A stretch of DNA of 64,000 nucleotides. It comes from Phoronis australis (lineage: Eukaryota > Phoronida > Phoronidae). This document shows positions 1-13,900 of this stretch, one piece after another; position 1 is the first letter of the stretch; every line of letters starts with the position of its first letter. The notes below the pieces were generated by a model. The model was not told where the DNA came from and did not search any database. It saw only the letters and a list, made by a program, of their open reading frames with translations. The stretch is from assembly GCA_002633005.1 (NCBI GenBank), contig NMRA01000527.1, positions 238,712-302,711 on the forward strand, written 5' to 3'. Made by a program: the position numbers and the translations under genes.

Positions 1-1212
1 ATGCTGACATTGCGATTCAATGAATTAGGTCTTACCAGGAAGATATTATCCGATTTTACCAGCAGATGTGACACTATTATACCTACGCACAGACATAACT
101 ATTATTCTGAAATCTTATCACGGTGACCTGAAAACCCAGATCTCTAAGTCCATCAAATGTAAAACTACTGTCTATATTCAAAGAAGGAAGTTCTTTGACA
201 ATTCAACTTACCCATACTGTTATTGAAACGACGTTGAGAGAGGAAACGTATGCGAATTCTATCAGAAAGGAACGTTTCCTGAGCCTCTCACAACATTATA
301 ATAATACATTTGGTGGTCTGTTTTTCAACATGGGTTACAAATTTTGATTGCATTAAAAAGAGTCAATTTTCGGTAATGGAATAATTGAAAATAAAGTGTT
401 TATTTAAATTTAATTACAATGCAATCCAAATGTATCGTAATAAACAAACTACAAATTTTGAAACTATAAATGACAAAATACTTGGAGAAATAATGTTCTC
501 AAAATTATGTTCTTCCAAAAAAGCACCAACAATTCAAATACCCATACCTCAGAGCCACAATCTGAGACAAAAATATCAACAGACAAGCAAAAAGCATTTC
601 CAAAACAACAATTTCATGACTTCAGTATGGACTGTTCAAGCATAGACTATAGAGTATCTATGGTTCAAGTTAGTCTCACCTAAACTGAGCGACATCCATA
701 TGCTTCAGACAAAGAACAGAAAATATCAACAAGAACACATGGTCCTCGCCCTCGGCTCTTTAGTCTGTTATTTTAGTTTCGCGCGTTTTCCACTCAGAAT
801 TGATGTGGGGCAACCAACCACCGTCACAAAGAAAGTGCAGTTGAGTGTTTATCACCTGATGAGCAGTTACGAAGAATAGTTACAGACGTGCAATCTGCTC
901 GTGGTTCACAGAGGCTTTCGTTGAAACTGAACATTCACCACGAGGTAAAGCAAAACAATAACACTAACAGCCAGACATTACGGTAACTGAGATCGTGTGA
1001 TCTCACACAATTCACAATTCCCAACCCTGTCGCAGCATTATGCGATGACCGACAGTAAAACAGACGGGGAAAGAGTAATGAAACTTACCACACGTAAGTC
1101 GCTGCTCAAATTCGAAAAATACTCGCGCAAACACCAGCTTCAAACTTGCACATTTGCGAACAAAACCATAACAAAGCAGTATGGCCGATGTTTATCTTCC
1201 TCAGCGGATACC

Positions 1213-1245
1213 GAAGTACGTCACGTCACGTGACCAATATCACCT
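1213..1245 (-). promoter_or_regulatory. Possible promoter: CACGTG palindrome, CRE-like and CCAAT motifs
   Basis: GTCACGTGAC is a 10-bp palindrome (USF/TFE-type E-box), preceded by TACGTCACG (CRE-like) and followed by CCAAT. On the minus strand a good donor (GTAAGT) occurs near 1086 and another near 210, as if a gene ran leftwards out of the window. No coding exon could be confirmed. Confidence 0.25.
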
Positions 1246-1855
1246 TGACGCAGCTTGCAAAAGTTGTCAGGGAAGTGCCCCCCATTCTACTTGACTTTTG
1301 AAATGCAAAAATATACCAAAATGCAATCTAGAGCATTTAGATGGTTTTTTCACTAAATATCAAACAGTTCGACCTATGGTTTGGAAAACTTCTCACAATG
1401 CTATCAGCGGAAATCTCATTGTTTAGACTCTAGCTCCCCTTTCAGAAATGAACTAGTCTTTTAAGAATTAAAGTAGGGATTCCCCGTGTCTGACATTGGC
1501 TTGCACATTGCTTTGCCAGCGGTGTACGAATGATTCTCGAGTCTGTTCTGATAAACCACGTTTTTTCGCTCTCAGGCAGGGAGCATGAGTAACCAATGTA
1601 CAGTGTATCACGTCAGTTGTCAACAGGAACCTACATGTATACACCGACTGTATCTCGGTACATTCATTGTACTTGTAACCTATATAGTACAGTACTACCT
1701 AGCTAGGCAGTAGTCCAATAATTTGTTCTGACATTACGCACCATTCCGATTACCTGGGCATCCCGGGACGAGTACCATTGATCACGAAAACCAACGTGTG
1801 TGCTCTGGTTATTAGCCCCAGGATTGTACCTTTTGGAGATTAAGTTACCGTTGGC

Positions 1856-1912
1856 ATTGGGGTTAGGGTTGACGTTGGGTTTACGGTTGGGCTTGGGGTT
1901 AGGGTGAAACTT
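1856..1912 (+). repeat. Degenerate telomere-like repeats
   Basis: Interspersed GGGTTA and variants (GGGGTTAGGGTTG, GGGTTTACGG, GGGGTTAGGG). Too degenerate and short for a functional telomere; an interstitial relic or simple repeat. Confidence 0.5.
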
Positions 1913-4900
1913 CAGAACATGCGTTTTAGTAAAATTTGAAAATTTCCTATTTGCTACACTCCTGCGCCTTACGTTAGCGAAACCACAAGAGCAGTAATTT
2001 CATTACTTCTGACAAAACGGGGCTTTCAACATTTAAAAGTGATAGCTTTAGCGAGAAAAGTGATTTTCTGATATCAGCGCCAGCGCGGTAATGAACCTGG
2101 TACGCTCGCAGGCGCAGTCGGAAAGCTATCGTTGGCCTAAAGTGCGAACGTTACGTGAGTAAATTAATCGTTTGCGGCTTAAATTAATTTTAACGGTGTA
2201 AAGTAATCGTGCCATTAATTGCTAATTTACGCCACTAACAAGAATTAATTTACGGATGTGATTTACGTTCACGTTCAGCTATTTGGCCAACCCCATAACA
2301 AAAGCTCGACTGTCCTAATCCCCATGGCAGAGCCTTTTAGCCATATTTATCTGGTAAAGTTACCGACCTTGGTTGTAGCGAATGTCAACCCGACAATTGC
2401 GAGAATTGGCGACTTGTAATAAGATAACAAAAATATTGTGTTATAGCTCTGGTCACACGTATTAATTTCATAACGTCTATTCCACCCAACTGTAATACAA
2501 AAATGTGCTGTTCGAAAGTAAAAAATAATGCCTCTTGAAGTTTTACTGATGAGAGTTAAATTGATGCATTGTGGCAAGGAGTGTAGTGTAGTGTGTAACC
2601 CACAGATTGTCCCCACCACACACGTTTAGCTATCAGCTCCGACCAAGTTATTATAAACTTAGAAACAATAGCAAACTCGTGTAGAACTAAGGGATGTGGG
2701 CATAATCACTGTGTTTAATTACGGTGCAGCGCTCTAGAAATCCACATTCCTAGAAACTTTTAAAAATCGTGGTGTTATAATACTTTTAGCAAGTTACTAC
2801 AGTCAGGGTCAGTTATGATTTTTGTTTACAGACCGTTTTCCTAAGTCATTTAGGATTCCTGCATTTTCGTTATATTAAATGCCTTGAGCTAAGTTATTTT
2901 GTTATTTTATGACTCGTTTTTTATTTAAAAGTGTCAGAGTTTTCAAAAATAGCTGGCGCGATAAGCCATTGGCTAGTTGTAATGTTTTAAAACAGACTTT
3001 TAATAAAAGTATTGTGTTGTCCTGGAAAATCTAACCACAAGTACAGGCGATTCTGGAGGGCAACCTTTCACATAAAAACGGGGTTATCGCTCGACTCACC
3101 ACTTGTAGAAAGTGTTGAAAAAATCAAGGCTTTTTGTTAGTGTCAATCTACTGTGGAAACCATACGAGTTCGTGCTGGTCATGGCTTAAGTTAATTAGTT
3201 TGATTTCAAAATTACATGCATGTAAGACTTCCATGCTCAAAATTACATAACTTCGTTCTTTGTGCAACCTCTTAGCTTACGTATTTTTAAAAAGCGGCAC
3301 AAACCCTTAATTTCTGCCAAAAATAAGTTTTAATTTAGGCCACTTACCGTAAATTCGTCCCATCTTTCTCGTTACTCTGTTTAAAAGTGATACCGGGGCT
3401 CACGAAAAACTGAAAGTTCGTTCTTCAGATCAAGCTCATAAAATTTAAAGCCACTCCAATTTGACAAAGGAACATTTTTTAGACCAGTTTTATAAAGTTA
3501 AGTGGCGTAAATCAAAAATTGCCTTCTTTGTTATGGAAGGGGTATACAGCCGCTTTAGCGTATTTGTAAGTTCATGTGGTTGGGAATACTTACGTACGTT
3601 TTTCATGAGGTAGCCTATAAGACCCACACCGTCCATATCTTCGCCTTTTGGCTCTTCTCCACTGTTTGGCCATATGCCAAATATCAGAGAGGATAAAAGT
3701 TTATGCCTGTGTATCATTTATTGGGAGTTTTGCCGGTGTATTCAATAATCGTGAAACATGGTACATCTGCACTAGCGTTGGTTTGGTGTTTGACGAAGTA
3801 ATCAACCAAACTGGCTCAAGTGCAAGCAATATATGAAGTACAGGGGTTGGAAACGAGTCCATGCAGCAGCTCTAATTTCCAGCTACTGTCTGAGGATACT
3901 TCACTAGTTTCTGACAGTGCGCAACTGGAGAATTAGGATCACTGGACTGGAAAAGGTGTGTCGTTTGAAAGGAGCCTCCATAAAAGTAGTTATTTGTTCC
4001 AGAAATGCCACAGTTTTGTAGGGATTTTCCGCACTGGGCCTAACTCTTTCACCAGGATTTTTTGACAATATTCAATGAACTTTCAACCCATTATGCCTGA
4101 AACCGCGCAAGAAGACTGCCATGTTGTCAAAACAGGGAATATTATACGCAGTTACATTTTTAGAAAATCGTTCTGTGTAGTGCTGTGTAATTATATGTGA
4201 TTTCTAGACCCAAATGGTGAACTCTTTCTGCAGGGAATGTGACGGAGCTTTTAGGCACCCTTTCGAAGGAAATTTTGTTAGAAATTCACCCGTTCGTGTA
4301 GGTAAACTGGTCGTGAAAAGTTTGACTATTCTTTGCGGCACGTCGAGCCGAGTTACAAGCCACTTCTCTATGGAAGTACCCCCCCCCCCCTATGGATCAA
4401 TGGAAGGCCCAGTCCTGGACCAGCAAACGCCAAAACCACGATACAAACTCAGCGTTCGACGAGCCGAAAATGCTTCATCATGGGGTAACCATACGCGGTG
4501 GCGAAATTCTTACTCTGGGCTCAGACACATCAGTCCCGGAACTCAGAGCCCACCACCTAGGTGATTTCAGCTGGAATTAAGAGGCTTTCCATCGTTTCCA
4601 CCCGGCTCTGAAGTCAAGTCATCTTTTTGTCGTCGCAGCTGCTTTCCGTCCAGTTGCTACGCGGCGCGCGTGCGATAGGCCTACACTAGCAGCGTCGGGC
4701 ATTAGTCTGTTATTGATTAATTAATAAATTGTTGGTGTTGTGTACATTGTTTGGGTGGGTAGGGAATGAATTCAATATCTGTAATTGGCGCTCGAGTAGA
4801 CTACAGGGGTTCCAATTTACTAAAAACTGACCGTGACGGCAGTAACTAGCCTGCTGATTAAATTATTCAGTTGATTTTTCGCCACTACGAGTCTCCTTGT

Positions 4901-5878
4901 CATTGTTCCCATTAATATTGATTTTTCATGGATTATTTTCTACAAGAAGTAGACTTATGCCTGGTCTTAATGATCAGCAGAACGGAAGAGTCGCAATCGC
5001 AGGTTGATGTAGACGTTGCCGTACGAAACATCAAAAGGTAATTATCATCAGTTGCTGTGCATCAGTTTGTACTACCTTAGCAGCCATGCAACTCTTCCAC
5101 AGCTTGCCCTACCTTACGGCATTTTTTCACTCAGGGTGCAAATTTAGATTTTTTTGTGTTACGCAATTATATTGACAGAATTCCTTCACCTTTGGCAGAT
5201 ATTTGTATGATGATCTTGTTTTAGCACTGGTACTTATGACATTTACGCATTTTAAAGTATGAAAAAATGTTAATTATGGCCAGAGTAATCCTTGATATAG
5301 CTGAAAAGAGCCAGAAATTCATCGTTATTTTGCTTCACTGAAACATTGCATGCTTTTAATACACATGGCATTTAATTAAATCACCCATTTAATTGAAATT
5401 TAATGTTTTTTCATGATCCTAACATGCATTTCTTGTTTTTCTTCAGGAAATTGCCGGGATCTGAAAAGTCAAACACAATTTTCAGGCACACTTGCAAAAT
5501 GATGTCAGTGTTATGCAAAACACGTAAATTTGCTTGTGCTCCTTCTGTTACAGCCAATACTGCCATGACTGAAAAAGAAAAGCACTACTAGTGTTTTGAA
5601 CTGTTTTTTAATGGTTGATGGTATATAGAATTTGATTAAGAAACCACATGTTTGTACCAGATGTCCTAGTGATTGGTTTCCTCAACCAAATAATATCACA
5701 GTCACCTAAGAAAAACTGTGTATTCTCCGTAGCCCTGTCTGAATTCCATTAAATACTTCCATAAATAAAAGATATTCGATACTGCACATTGGGAATCTTG
5801 AAGCTATTTCTGGCCCACAAAAAACATTAGACCACGCCCTGGATTTGAATGATTGATCATAAGCAAAAATGTCTGTCG

Positions 5879-5950
5879 TATTCTCCGTAGCCCCTGTATT
5901 CTCCGTAGCCCCTGTATTCTCCGTAGCCCCTGTATTCTCCGTAGCCCCCA
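5879..5950. repeat. 18-bp minisatellite (TATTCTCCGTAGCCCCTG) x4
   Basis: Four near-perfect copies in tandem. Single copies of the same 15-bp core sit about 150 bp left (5721-5735) and about 285 bp right (6234-6248). On the minus strand the array reads as repeated GATENT, which I regard as chance. Confidence 0.85.
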
Positions 5951-7439
5951 ACTTTGAATATTGTTAGTACATGGTTTGAAAAAAATTGTATCTAGGTGCA
6001 CGTACTGAGGAAATAGAAACAAATAAAATCTCCAAGACAAGAACAATTAAAAAAATATTTATGGGTGGGGTTTGAGGCAAGTTTAGCTAAAATTACTTTT
6101 TCAGTTTAAACTCGTTATTAATAAAACATGAATGTTCTTTGGTCATTCAGAAGTGTTGGTATTAACAAGTAAATGAATTCTATTGCATTGTTCAAGTGTT
6201 CATCCATTTATAAACAGGTATCTGCATATTTCGTATTCTCCGTAGCCCCCTCCATCAAAATGACCTCTGTGTTATGTAAGAGCCTCACTTAGTACTGGGG
6301 ACTGCTCATTATAGAGGTTCTCAGACACAATAGAAATTGCATAACAATATATTGATCACAGCCATCAACTGTGCAGGTTATTTATGCTGAACATAAGCAC
6401 AAATTGTATTATACAGGGAAAACATAATGACTGACTTAGTTGATAGTAAGGACCATAGCTACATGATTTTGCCTCAAGCAATGATCTATGGATTATTGTA
6501 GCTACAGTGTATGTAAGCAAAACATTCACTATTTGTATGAAGAGAAATACAATGAATACAGTATGACCTCCAACTCATTACATTTCAGTTCATAACATTT
6601 TTTATCCTATATGCCTGATGATGATACGGTCATGAGATAAACCTGTTACTGAATGATAAGTAGGAACTACTTTTCTGTAATGGAATTCCTTTTGATACAG
6701 AATTGAGAAGATTTATCGAAAAGTATTCCAACTATTATGTACAACCAAGAGTGTATATTTACTAACATAGGCAGAATGTTTGTCTACCCTAACAAGAAAG
6801 AGAATAATCACATTCCTTACATAGTAGCATGTTCAGTGTTCACATTCAAGCAGGTTTTGTGTTAAAATATCAAAACAAAACAAGATAAAAAATTTCAGTC
6901 TACATAAGGAATCAATCAAGTCATGTTTTGGAATTAGTAAAGAAATATTTAATAACTATTCACTGCATTGCAAGAAAATTCAATCAAAAAATCATACACA
7001 TAACAAACTTTTAACCAGCATCTTTGCGACACGCACCACACAGTCTGTGATCAACATCGACTATAGAGCTATTTTTAGGACAAGATATGCCAAACGTGTG
7101 TACACTTGCTTTTCTAAAGAACCCTTGGGGCCATATAGAATAAATGTTATACAACACGCAATAATTGAACCAGCATGTTACTCTATCTTGATTTATACTT
7201 CTTAGAAAAGTCCTGGGAGAATCACTGTAACAACACCACGTTGAGAACCATCAGCCAGAAAACTTAATTTTATGCATGCCATTGACAGTTTGAGTAAAAT
7301 TATATGTGCAGAGGGAGATTTCGTTGTTTTGTTGACAACAACTGTAACCGTTTCTACAAAAGCTATCCCACTATACAATCAGCATACGACTGGAACTACT
7401 GGTAACAAATAGGCTATGTACAGAAAAATTATAAGTCTT

Positions 7440-7610
7440 CGAAACTTCACTACTATTCTTAAGTCTGGTCAGCACGCCACCTGTGGTCACACCACGTTAC
7501 CTAATGAAAAAATTTCTGCCCCAACCGGAACTTGAACCCAGGACCTTCTGCTATCCGTGCAGACGGCACCGGGACCACCGCTTCAATGCAGAATTCCAAT
7601 CAGACTTAGT
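7440..7610 (-). mobile_element. tRNA-derived SINE-like fragment
   Basis: On the minus strand a B-box-like GGGTTCAAGTTCC follows an A-box-like AGCGGTGGTCCCGG at tRNA spacing, then an unrelated tail. No intact tRNA cloverleaf was seen. Confidence 0.45.
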
Positions 7611-7941
7611 AGTGAGCATAGCGACCTTGAACTCCAGAGTGTATTGAAATTTAGGAAAACCTTAATTTAGCAATTATTTTGCACCCAGAAATTGAACAAT
7701 TTTCAATGTATGAAAACAAATGGTATAACCACCCAAGGTCCTCAAGGCTTCAAATAATTTGTGACTGAGCACACTCTACTTTCCTTTTCTCCAATGCCTT
7801 TCTCCCAATACACACACATGAGCGTACAGACACATGTTGCAAGAACTCTGCTCACCATGATGCCTTCCATAAAAATAACTTTACATTTGGACCACATTAT
7901 TCTCTCTCTGAGCCTCCTTGCTGATATCATAAAACAAAACA

Positions 7942-10900
7942 TTAGCTGTCAGACACTGTGAATTGAACATAATGTCCACGTTGTTTATGCAGAGCTCTTG
8001 TACCGTGAGCGTTCTGCCACAGATATTCCAGACCCTTCACATCCACTTTATTGATTCCTGAACATGTCAGCGACAGCTCCCTCAGACACGGTGGCTGATC
8101 CAGCAGCTTACTCAAGGAGTCCAAAAAATCAGAGTCTAATGGTGATGATAGGCCACAGCCTTCTACCCAGAGTGTCTGGAGTCGGGATTTGGAGTTGACG
8201 AAGGATTCAAGTAAAGTAGTCATGTCCCTGTTGCAAAGTCTGGGGTTTCCTGAGAGTATGACTTTCTTCAACGAAGCAGAATTTGTGAAACAACTGAAAA
8301 ATGAAAAAACGCATGAACAGATTCAATTTTCATGTTAAGATTGTTAAGTATTTTTTGTTTGGAAATTTCAAACACTTGAAAATAAAGTAAACAACTGATA
8401 TTGTCATTTGTGAGAAAAGCAGAATACGAGTCCCCAGAAAAATTGTCGCCAAATTCACACCCGCTAGTCACCACCTTTTCACCAAGTGGTTGCCTCCAAT
8501 CTCACTAACTCCCAATCATCAATTTCATGGAGGCCCAGTCATGACACAGCTGAAATGCTCAGTTTGAGGGACGTACTAGAAAAATTGTAGGAGGATTCTT
8601 CAAATAATTTAGTACATGGTCATGTTTGCCATTACCACTCAAATTGTGTTTTAACAATTTAAAAATTTGGTTATAAAGGTGTACATTAGATGCCTGTCTA
8701 TCCAACCATCAGAACAAATGATAGCAATATACCCACACCGCATGCACATATATGAACATTCAATTAAGAGGGAAAAAATCATTAACAAAAATACTGACCA
8801 TCGAATTAAAAAATTTAATAACACAAACTGCAGAACCTTCTTCAATACTTGATTTCTTAAAAGCCAGAAATTCAAGTCAACAGCTAACTTTAATGCAACT
8901 TACCACGCCAATTCTCTTGTAACACTGGATGACAGGTGACAATTAGACAGACACAGTGTTTGAAGCACACAATGTTCCTGTAAAGACAAACACAATTATG
9001 ATCTGCAGTAACCACCATCTCCAGTGGCAAAAGATGGTGGACCCCCTTCAGAGTGCCACTATCTCAGGCCAACAGGCATCGGAACAAGTCTTTACGAAGA
9101 AAGGAACAAAGACCAAAGTCAGCTTCCAACAACCTTAACCGTAGTCTCTCTTCAATTTCGTTTAATATTGTCAAATTACAATTTTACACTTTTCAAAATG
9201 TAATTATAGTTAGAGTGCTAAGTTTTATTTATTGATAGCGTTCTAAAATTAAAGTTTCGAATTTTTGTTTTCATTGACAAATTTGAGGAAACAAGACTGC
9301 AAGAGTGATCTGTACTGCAACGTAAACTGAAGAGCATATACTGTGCTAAACAAAACTACTAGGTGATTTTCCGCTGTAACACAGTTATTCAAGTGACTAT
9401 AGAAATTTAGGAAAATGATACTTATATAATTAATGTACTAGTGTCACACTTAAGTTTAAGTTTCAAGTTGCATACATACATTCATCAAATGTCTGTGATT
9501 GACAGCTGCCAATCACCCCTACCTGTCTGAAGTAGTTAAGCAGATGATGGCACATCTGGTTGGTTTCGTTGGCGTCCACAACACCGTTCAGGTTCAGAAC
9601 ATGCAGTGTGTCCGCACTCTTCAACAAGAGTTCTGTGCCTGTGGAGCCCAGCTTGTTGAGAGCAATGTGGAGACGAGTCAGGCCACGCCCTGCAGGGATG
9701 CAGTCAATGCAATACAGTACAACTATGAAATGGAGAGGGTCGGGACTTGACGAGAAACTGTCTTGCATTAATCATTTCTGAACTTTATCAACACCGTTGT
9801 GCTTTATTGAACACATGTTTGAATAGAAAAAAAAAACAAGTTTGCCCGACACTTCGAGTGCTAGATTATTTTGTTGTTCTTTTTAGGACTATGTATTCAA
9901 AAACACCTTTTAAGCAATGACTATCCAACTAAAGAGAAATTTATGCTAAGCTAAATTATAGAATCAAAATGAGTTTTGTATACGCAATCAACTGCTGTAT
10001 ATGTATCTACCGTAATCGTTCGGGTTAACGCCCATGCTCAGTTAACCGCCCATCCCCGACTTTACCTGGAGTTTCGATTTAACCGCCCACTGCTCAGTTA
10101 ACCGCCCCCCTGCGATTTTTGAAGATTTCCAGTTAAGCGCCCACCTCTCGGTTAAGCGCCCATCCCCGACTTTTAAAGAATGAAGATTTAGCGCCTAGTG
10201 CTAAGGAAACGCGCGATTCCCCGACTTTTAGAAAAAGATGATGATCACAACGAGCGCAACGACGCCGGGCTTCCGAGACGGTGGTTTAGCAATGTGAATT
10301 ACAATTCTAGTAACGAGTTATTGTCTTGGGTCATGGACTCACTTCAAAATATAATACATGAACGTTTTTGTCACTTTATTTTCTTCCCATGTTTGCAAAA
10401 GATGATGATCACAACGAGCGCAACGACGCCGGGCTTCCGAGACGGTGGTTTAGCAATGTGAATTACAATTCTAGTAACGAGTTATTGTCTTGGGTCATGG
10501 ACTCACTTCAAAATATAATACTTGAACGTTTTTGTCACTTTATTTTCTTCCCATGTTTGCAAAGTTTAAGAACGCCGCCGGCGTCAAAACCTCCGCTTTC
10601 AGTAACTTTGTCTGCCGCGCTGAGTTTCCATCTGTAGTGCACAAGATAAAACATATATTCGAAAAAATCAGGCCAGAGAAATGTGACCATGGTTTTGCCA
10701 ACCCTCCAAATTTTATTAAGGTGGGAAGCTCTTGTATTTTGAACAAATCTCACAACTCACGGAAAGATGTCAAATTCGCAATATTTTGATGAATGTAAGT
10801 GCCGGGTTATAGAGGATGTGTGGCGATCGAAGGGACAGTACAAGTGCCTTACTGGGTTACTGATTTCGTTGCTGCCTATCGATTTCTGAATTCAAAGGTT

Positions 10901-13900
10901 GACAATAATGTATGTTTGTGTATGATCTTGAGGTAATAAAAAACTGCTAGTCAAATTTTGTTTTTCGCGTATTGCATCTCAGTCAAACTGGCGTTAGCAG
11001 ATTTAACTAATGTCGCTGGCTGTTTACTATTTCTTTCGTCAGCCCCCACGTAAGCGTGACTGTGTGAATTATCGTTTCCACATCCTCTTTTTAGCCATCC
11101 AGAATAATTTTGTTAATACATTGGCCAGTTTCAGCCTGAACAAAAATTCTTACCATTCTAGTCTGAAATATCTACCACGTAGACTGACTGAAAATTGGCG
11201 GACAGTGGGTAAGAGATGCACGCAGCTAGCTACGGGCATGGGCTTAGGGAACATCGAGCCGGGAAATATCGGAATTGACTTGACATCGCAGTTTTGGGGA
11301 ACATTGGCAATGGAGGAACATCGTAAACAATTGGGTCTTTTGTAGCAACAGCTTAAAAGTACATAGTCACGCCCGCTTTTGATACTTAGGACTGTCGCTA
11401 TTCTCTTTGGCGACTTTGTTGTGGTGCACGTGCGCAAGTTCCCACACTTTGGAGTGCATGTTACCTTGACACCAACATGTGCTTGACAGGTGACTCAAAC
11501 GTAGGCCCTACGTGCGTGCTGAATCCCGCCGCTATCTTTTGCCATAAAAAAACGAGGTGCATATATCGAAAGAGGCCGTTATATTACTTGACGGCATTTA
11601 TAAATCACGATTGTCAGCCGACTGAGACATTGCGCGCCAACAGCCTGACCGAACAGTGCCGCAGAGCGATTTTGCAAGTGATATAAATAGGATAATCTGG
11701 AAATCCTGCATGAAAAATAAATGTTTTTCCACCACGACGTTTGGTAAGGTGATCGTTTAAGAATAAATTGAAACATCGCTGTTTTGTGGCGTTTTATCAC
11801 ATATTTATGCCGTGGCTCGAAATTTTATTGTTGATTGACGAGTGGCACACCCCGATTCTTGTCTTAGGCCTACCTCTTTGCCGAGCATGTTTGGCACAAC
11901 GGCAAGTGAGCAATGCCGGGCGGTCGAGATAAAAAAGCTAGCCGCAGAACCATACGCTGAAAATGTCATTGAGTCACAGAGTGTCGACATCCCAAACGCA
12001 AAAAACATCTGAGTTAGGCGCACTTTAGCAAGGTCACGTGTTGAAATATTTGCAATCCAAGTAGAGGCTGCGTGGTCTCTGGTCGTCTGCGCTGCGCAGG
12101 GCAAAGTAACAAGACCGCAGGACGGCACGGGACTATTACTCAGCAATTCTGTAAATTTAATAGAGTGAATAACTAATCTGAGGGCAAGAGAACCTTTGTT
12201 GGGATCATCCGCTGTTATGACATTTTCCCCGTCATGTGGCGACGTGACGATAACGGTCTTTGAAAAGTGCTACGCGTTCCGAGTGCGTGTGTGTTGTGGG
12301 TACTTAGATCACGAGGTAAGATTAACCGCCCAGGGCAGTTGCCTGTCGTAATAAGCGCCCATGTTCGGTTAACCGCCCACCCTGGATTTCTTGAAATTTC
12401 ACATTTAAGCGCCCATGTCTGGTTAACCGCCCACCCCCGATTTTTTGGGTTTGCCAATTTAACCGCCCAGGGCGTTAACCCGAACGATTACGGTAGTTCA
12501 AACTCAGTAATAATATGGTATCAATATAAAGATGTAGTCACAAAAATTGATCATATACCTTGGCAAGCCTCTGTGAAGGGCAGCCTGTGAGACTGGAAGA
12601 AATGTGCTGAGAGGTCACATGACTGCAGGTCAAGGTCAACCAGAAGGGGACAGTTTTTAATGATGTCCACAATGCTGGCAGTGCAGCAGTCACCCAGTGG
12701 GTTGAAGGACAGGTCAAGTCTGGTCAGTGACTGCCGGAGAGACAAAGAAGATTTGACTAATAGCATCTACAAATTTCACATAATTAGCAAATACAATGAA
12801 ATTGTCTAAACTCAAATTTCTTATTCTGGTACACCGATGCAAATTAAGAGTAGTATGCCACATCAGTTACATCAAAGTGGATAGTTTCCAGTAGGAGAAA
12901 TGTATCGCCATAGATAAGCAGTAACAATTGCAAAACTGTATATTTTCTGCAAGGCCACACACAAGTGAAAGATGCTGCCAAAACAGTCCAATGCAGTGCC
13001 AATTTGTTTTTTGACTTTTTTCTAATTTCCATGTTCAATAAATTCTGAAACATGTCAGATTCGACAAGCTTTTATCAGCTTTAACATTGCTTTCCAAGAG
13101 GGTCCCCACGTTTAATACAACGGTCCATTTTGCAACAATTGTAGCAATATGGACCAAACAAAATAAATGGGGAAATGTGTAATAAACCAGAGTGTTTCCT
13201 TAGGGAACTTCCAATAGCCAGCTCGAGGTACACCCACGGTCTACTCAGGGACACATAGACAGAGGTGACTGGAAAAATAGAAGCATATGTGTTATGTCCA
13301 ACTCCATTTTTGGTCAAAATGGACAGGGTGGCCCATTAGGAAATTCAATTTTCTACGGAATAGTAATTCCTACTTTTAGTAATGTTACCTCAAAAGATTT
13401 TACAATTCCTACAAACATTAACTTTCGCTAAGATTTCTGAAACTGATGTGCTCACAACAAAGAATTCACTTGAATTCAATCACCCATTTTTATAAAGCCG
13501 ATATTGATATTGCTGTGTCTAATAATGAATGCGAAAACATAAACTCAAGCTAGATCTTGGACTACTCCCAACCTGGTTATGAAAGACTCTCTAAATTGGA
13601 TTTGGAAGTATTAGTCAAATCCCTAAATCTGGTCTGGTGAGAACATGACCAGACTATGGAAGTTCCCCCGAGCTGGTCATGGGAGTGCTCCTTCATGATG
13701 GATCCTGGAGTACCCTCAAACTGCTCATGGGAATATCACCCAAGCTGGCTATGAGAGTACACTGTAATGCCCAAGCTGGTCGTGGAAGTACCTCTCCAAA
13801 CTGGAAGTGGCAGTACCACCTAAGCTGGCTGTGGTAGTTCCCTAGGAACTATATGTGGGATCACACTCCACCCCCCATTTGGCCTTGCGAGAACCCCAAC

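Larger units (their letters stand above)
1..7941. other. Intergenic region without a convincing gene
   Basis: Open frames here are short and show no family features or consistent splice structure. Contents noted: a possible promoter near 1215-1245, a telomere-like stretch near 1856-1912, poly-C at 4380-4390, an 18-bp minisatellite at 5879-5950 and a SINE-like piece at 7440-7610. Confidence 0.6.

Noticed and set aside
1856-1912. True interstitial telomere array
   Set aside because: Only a few GGGTTA words amid variants; called a degenerate repeat only.
4214-4580. Two overlapping open frames near a poly-C run
   Set aside because: No family features; the frame depends on the length of the C run and no splice partners were seen.
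5706-6046. Repeated GATENT / QGLRRI peptides on the minus strand
   Set aside because: Translation of an 18-bp minisatellite, so it stays open in several frames by chance.
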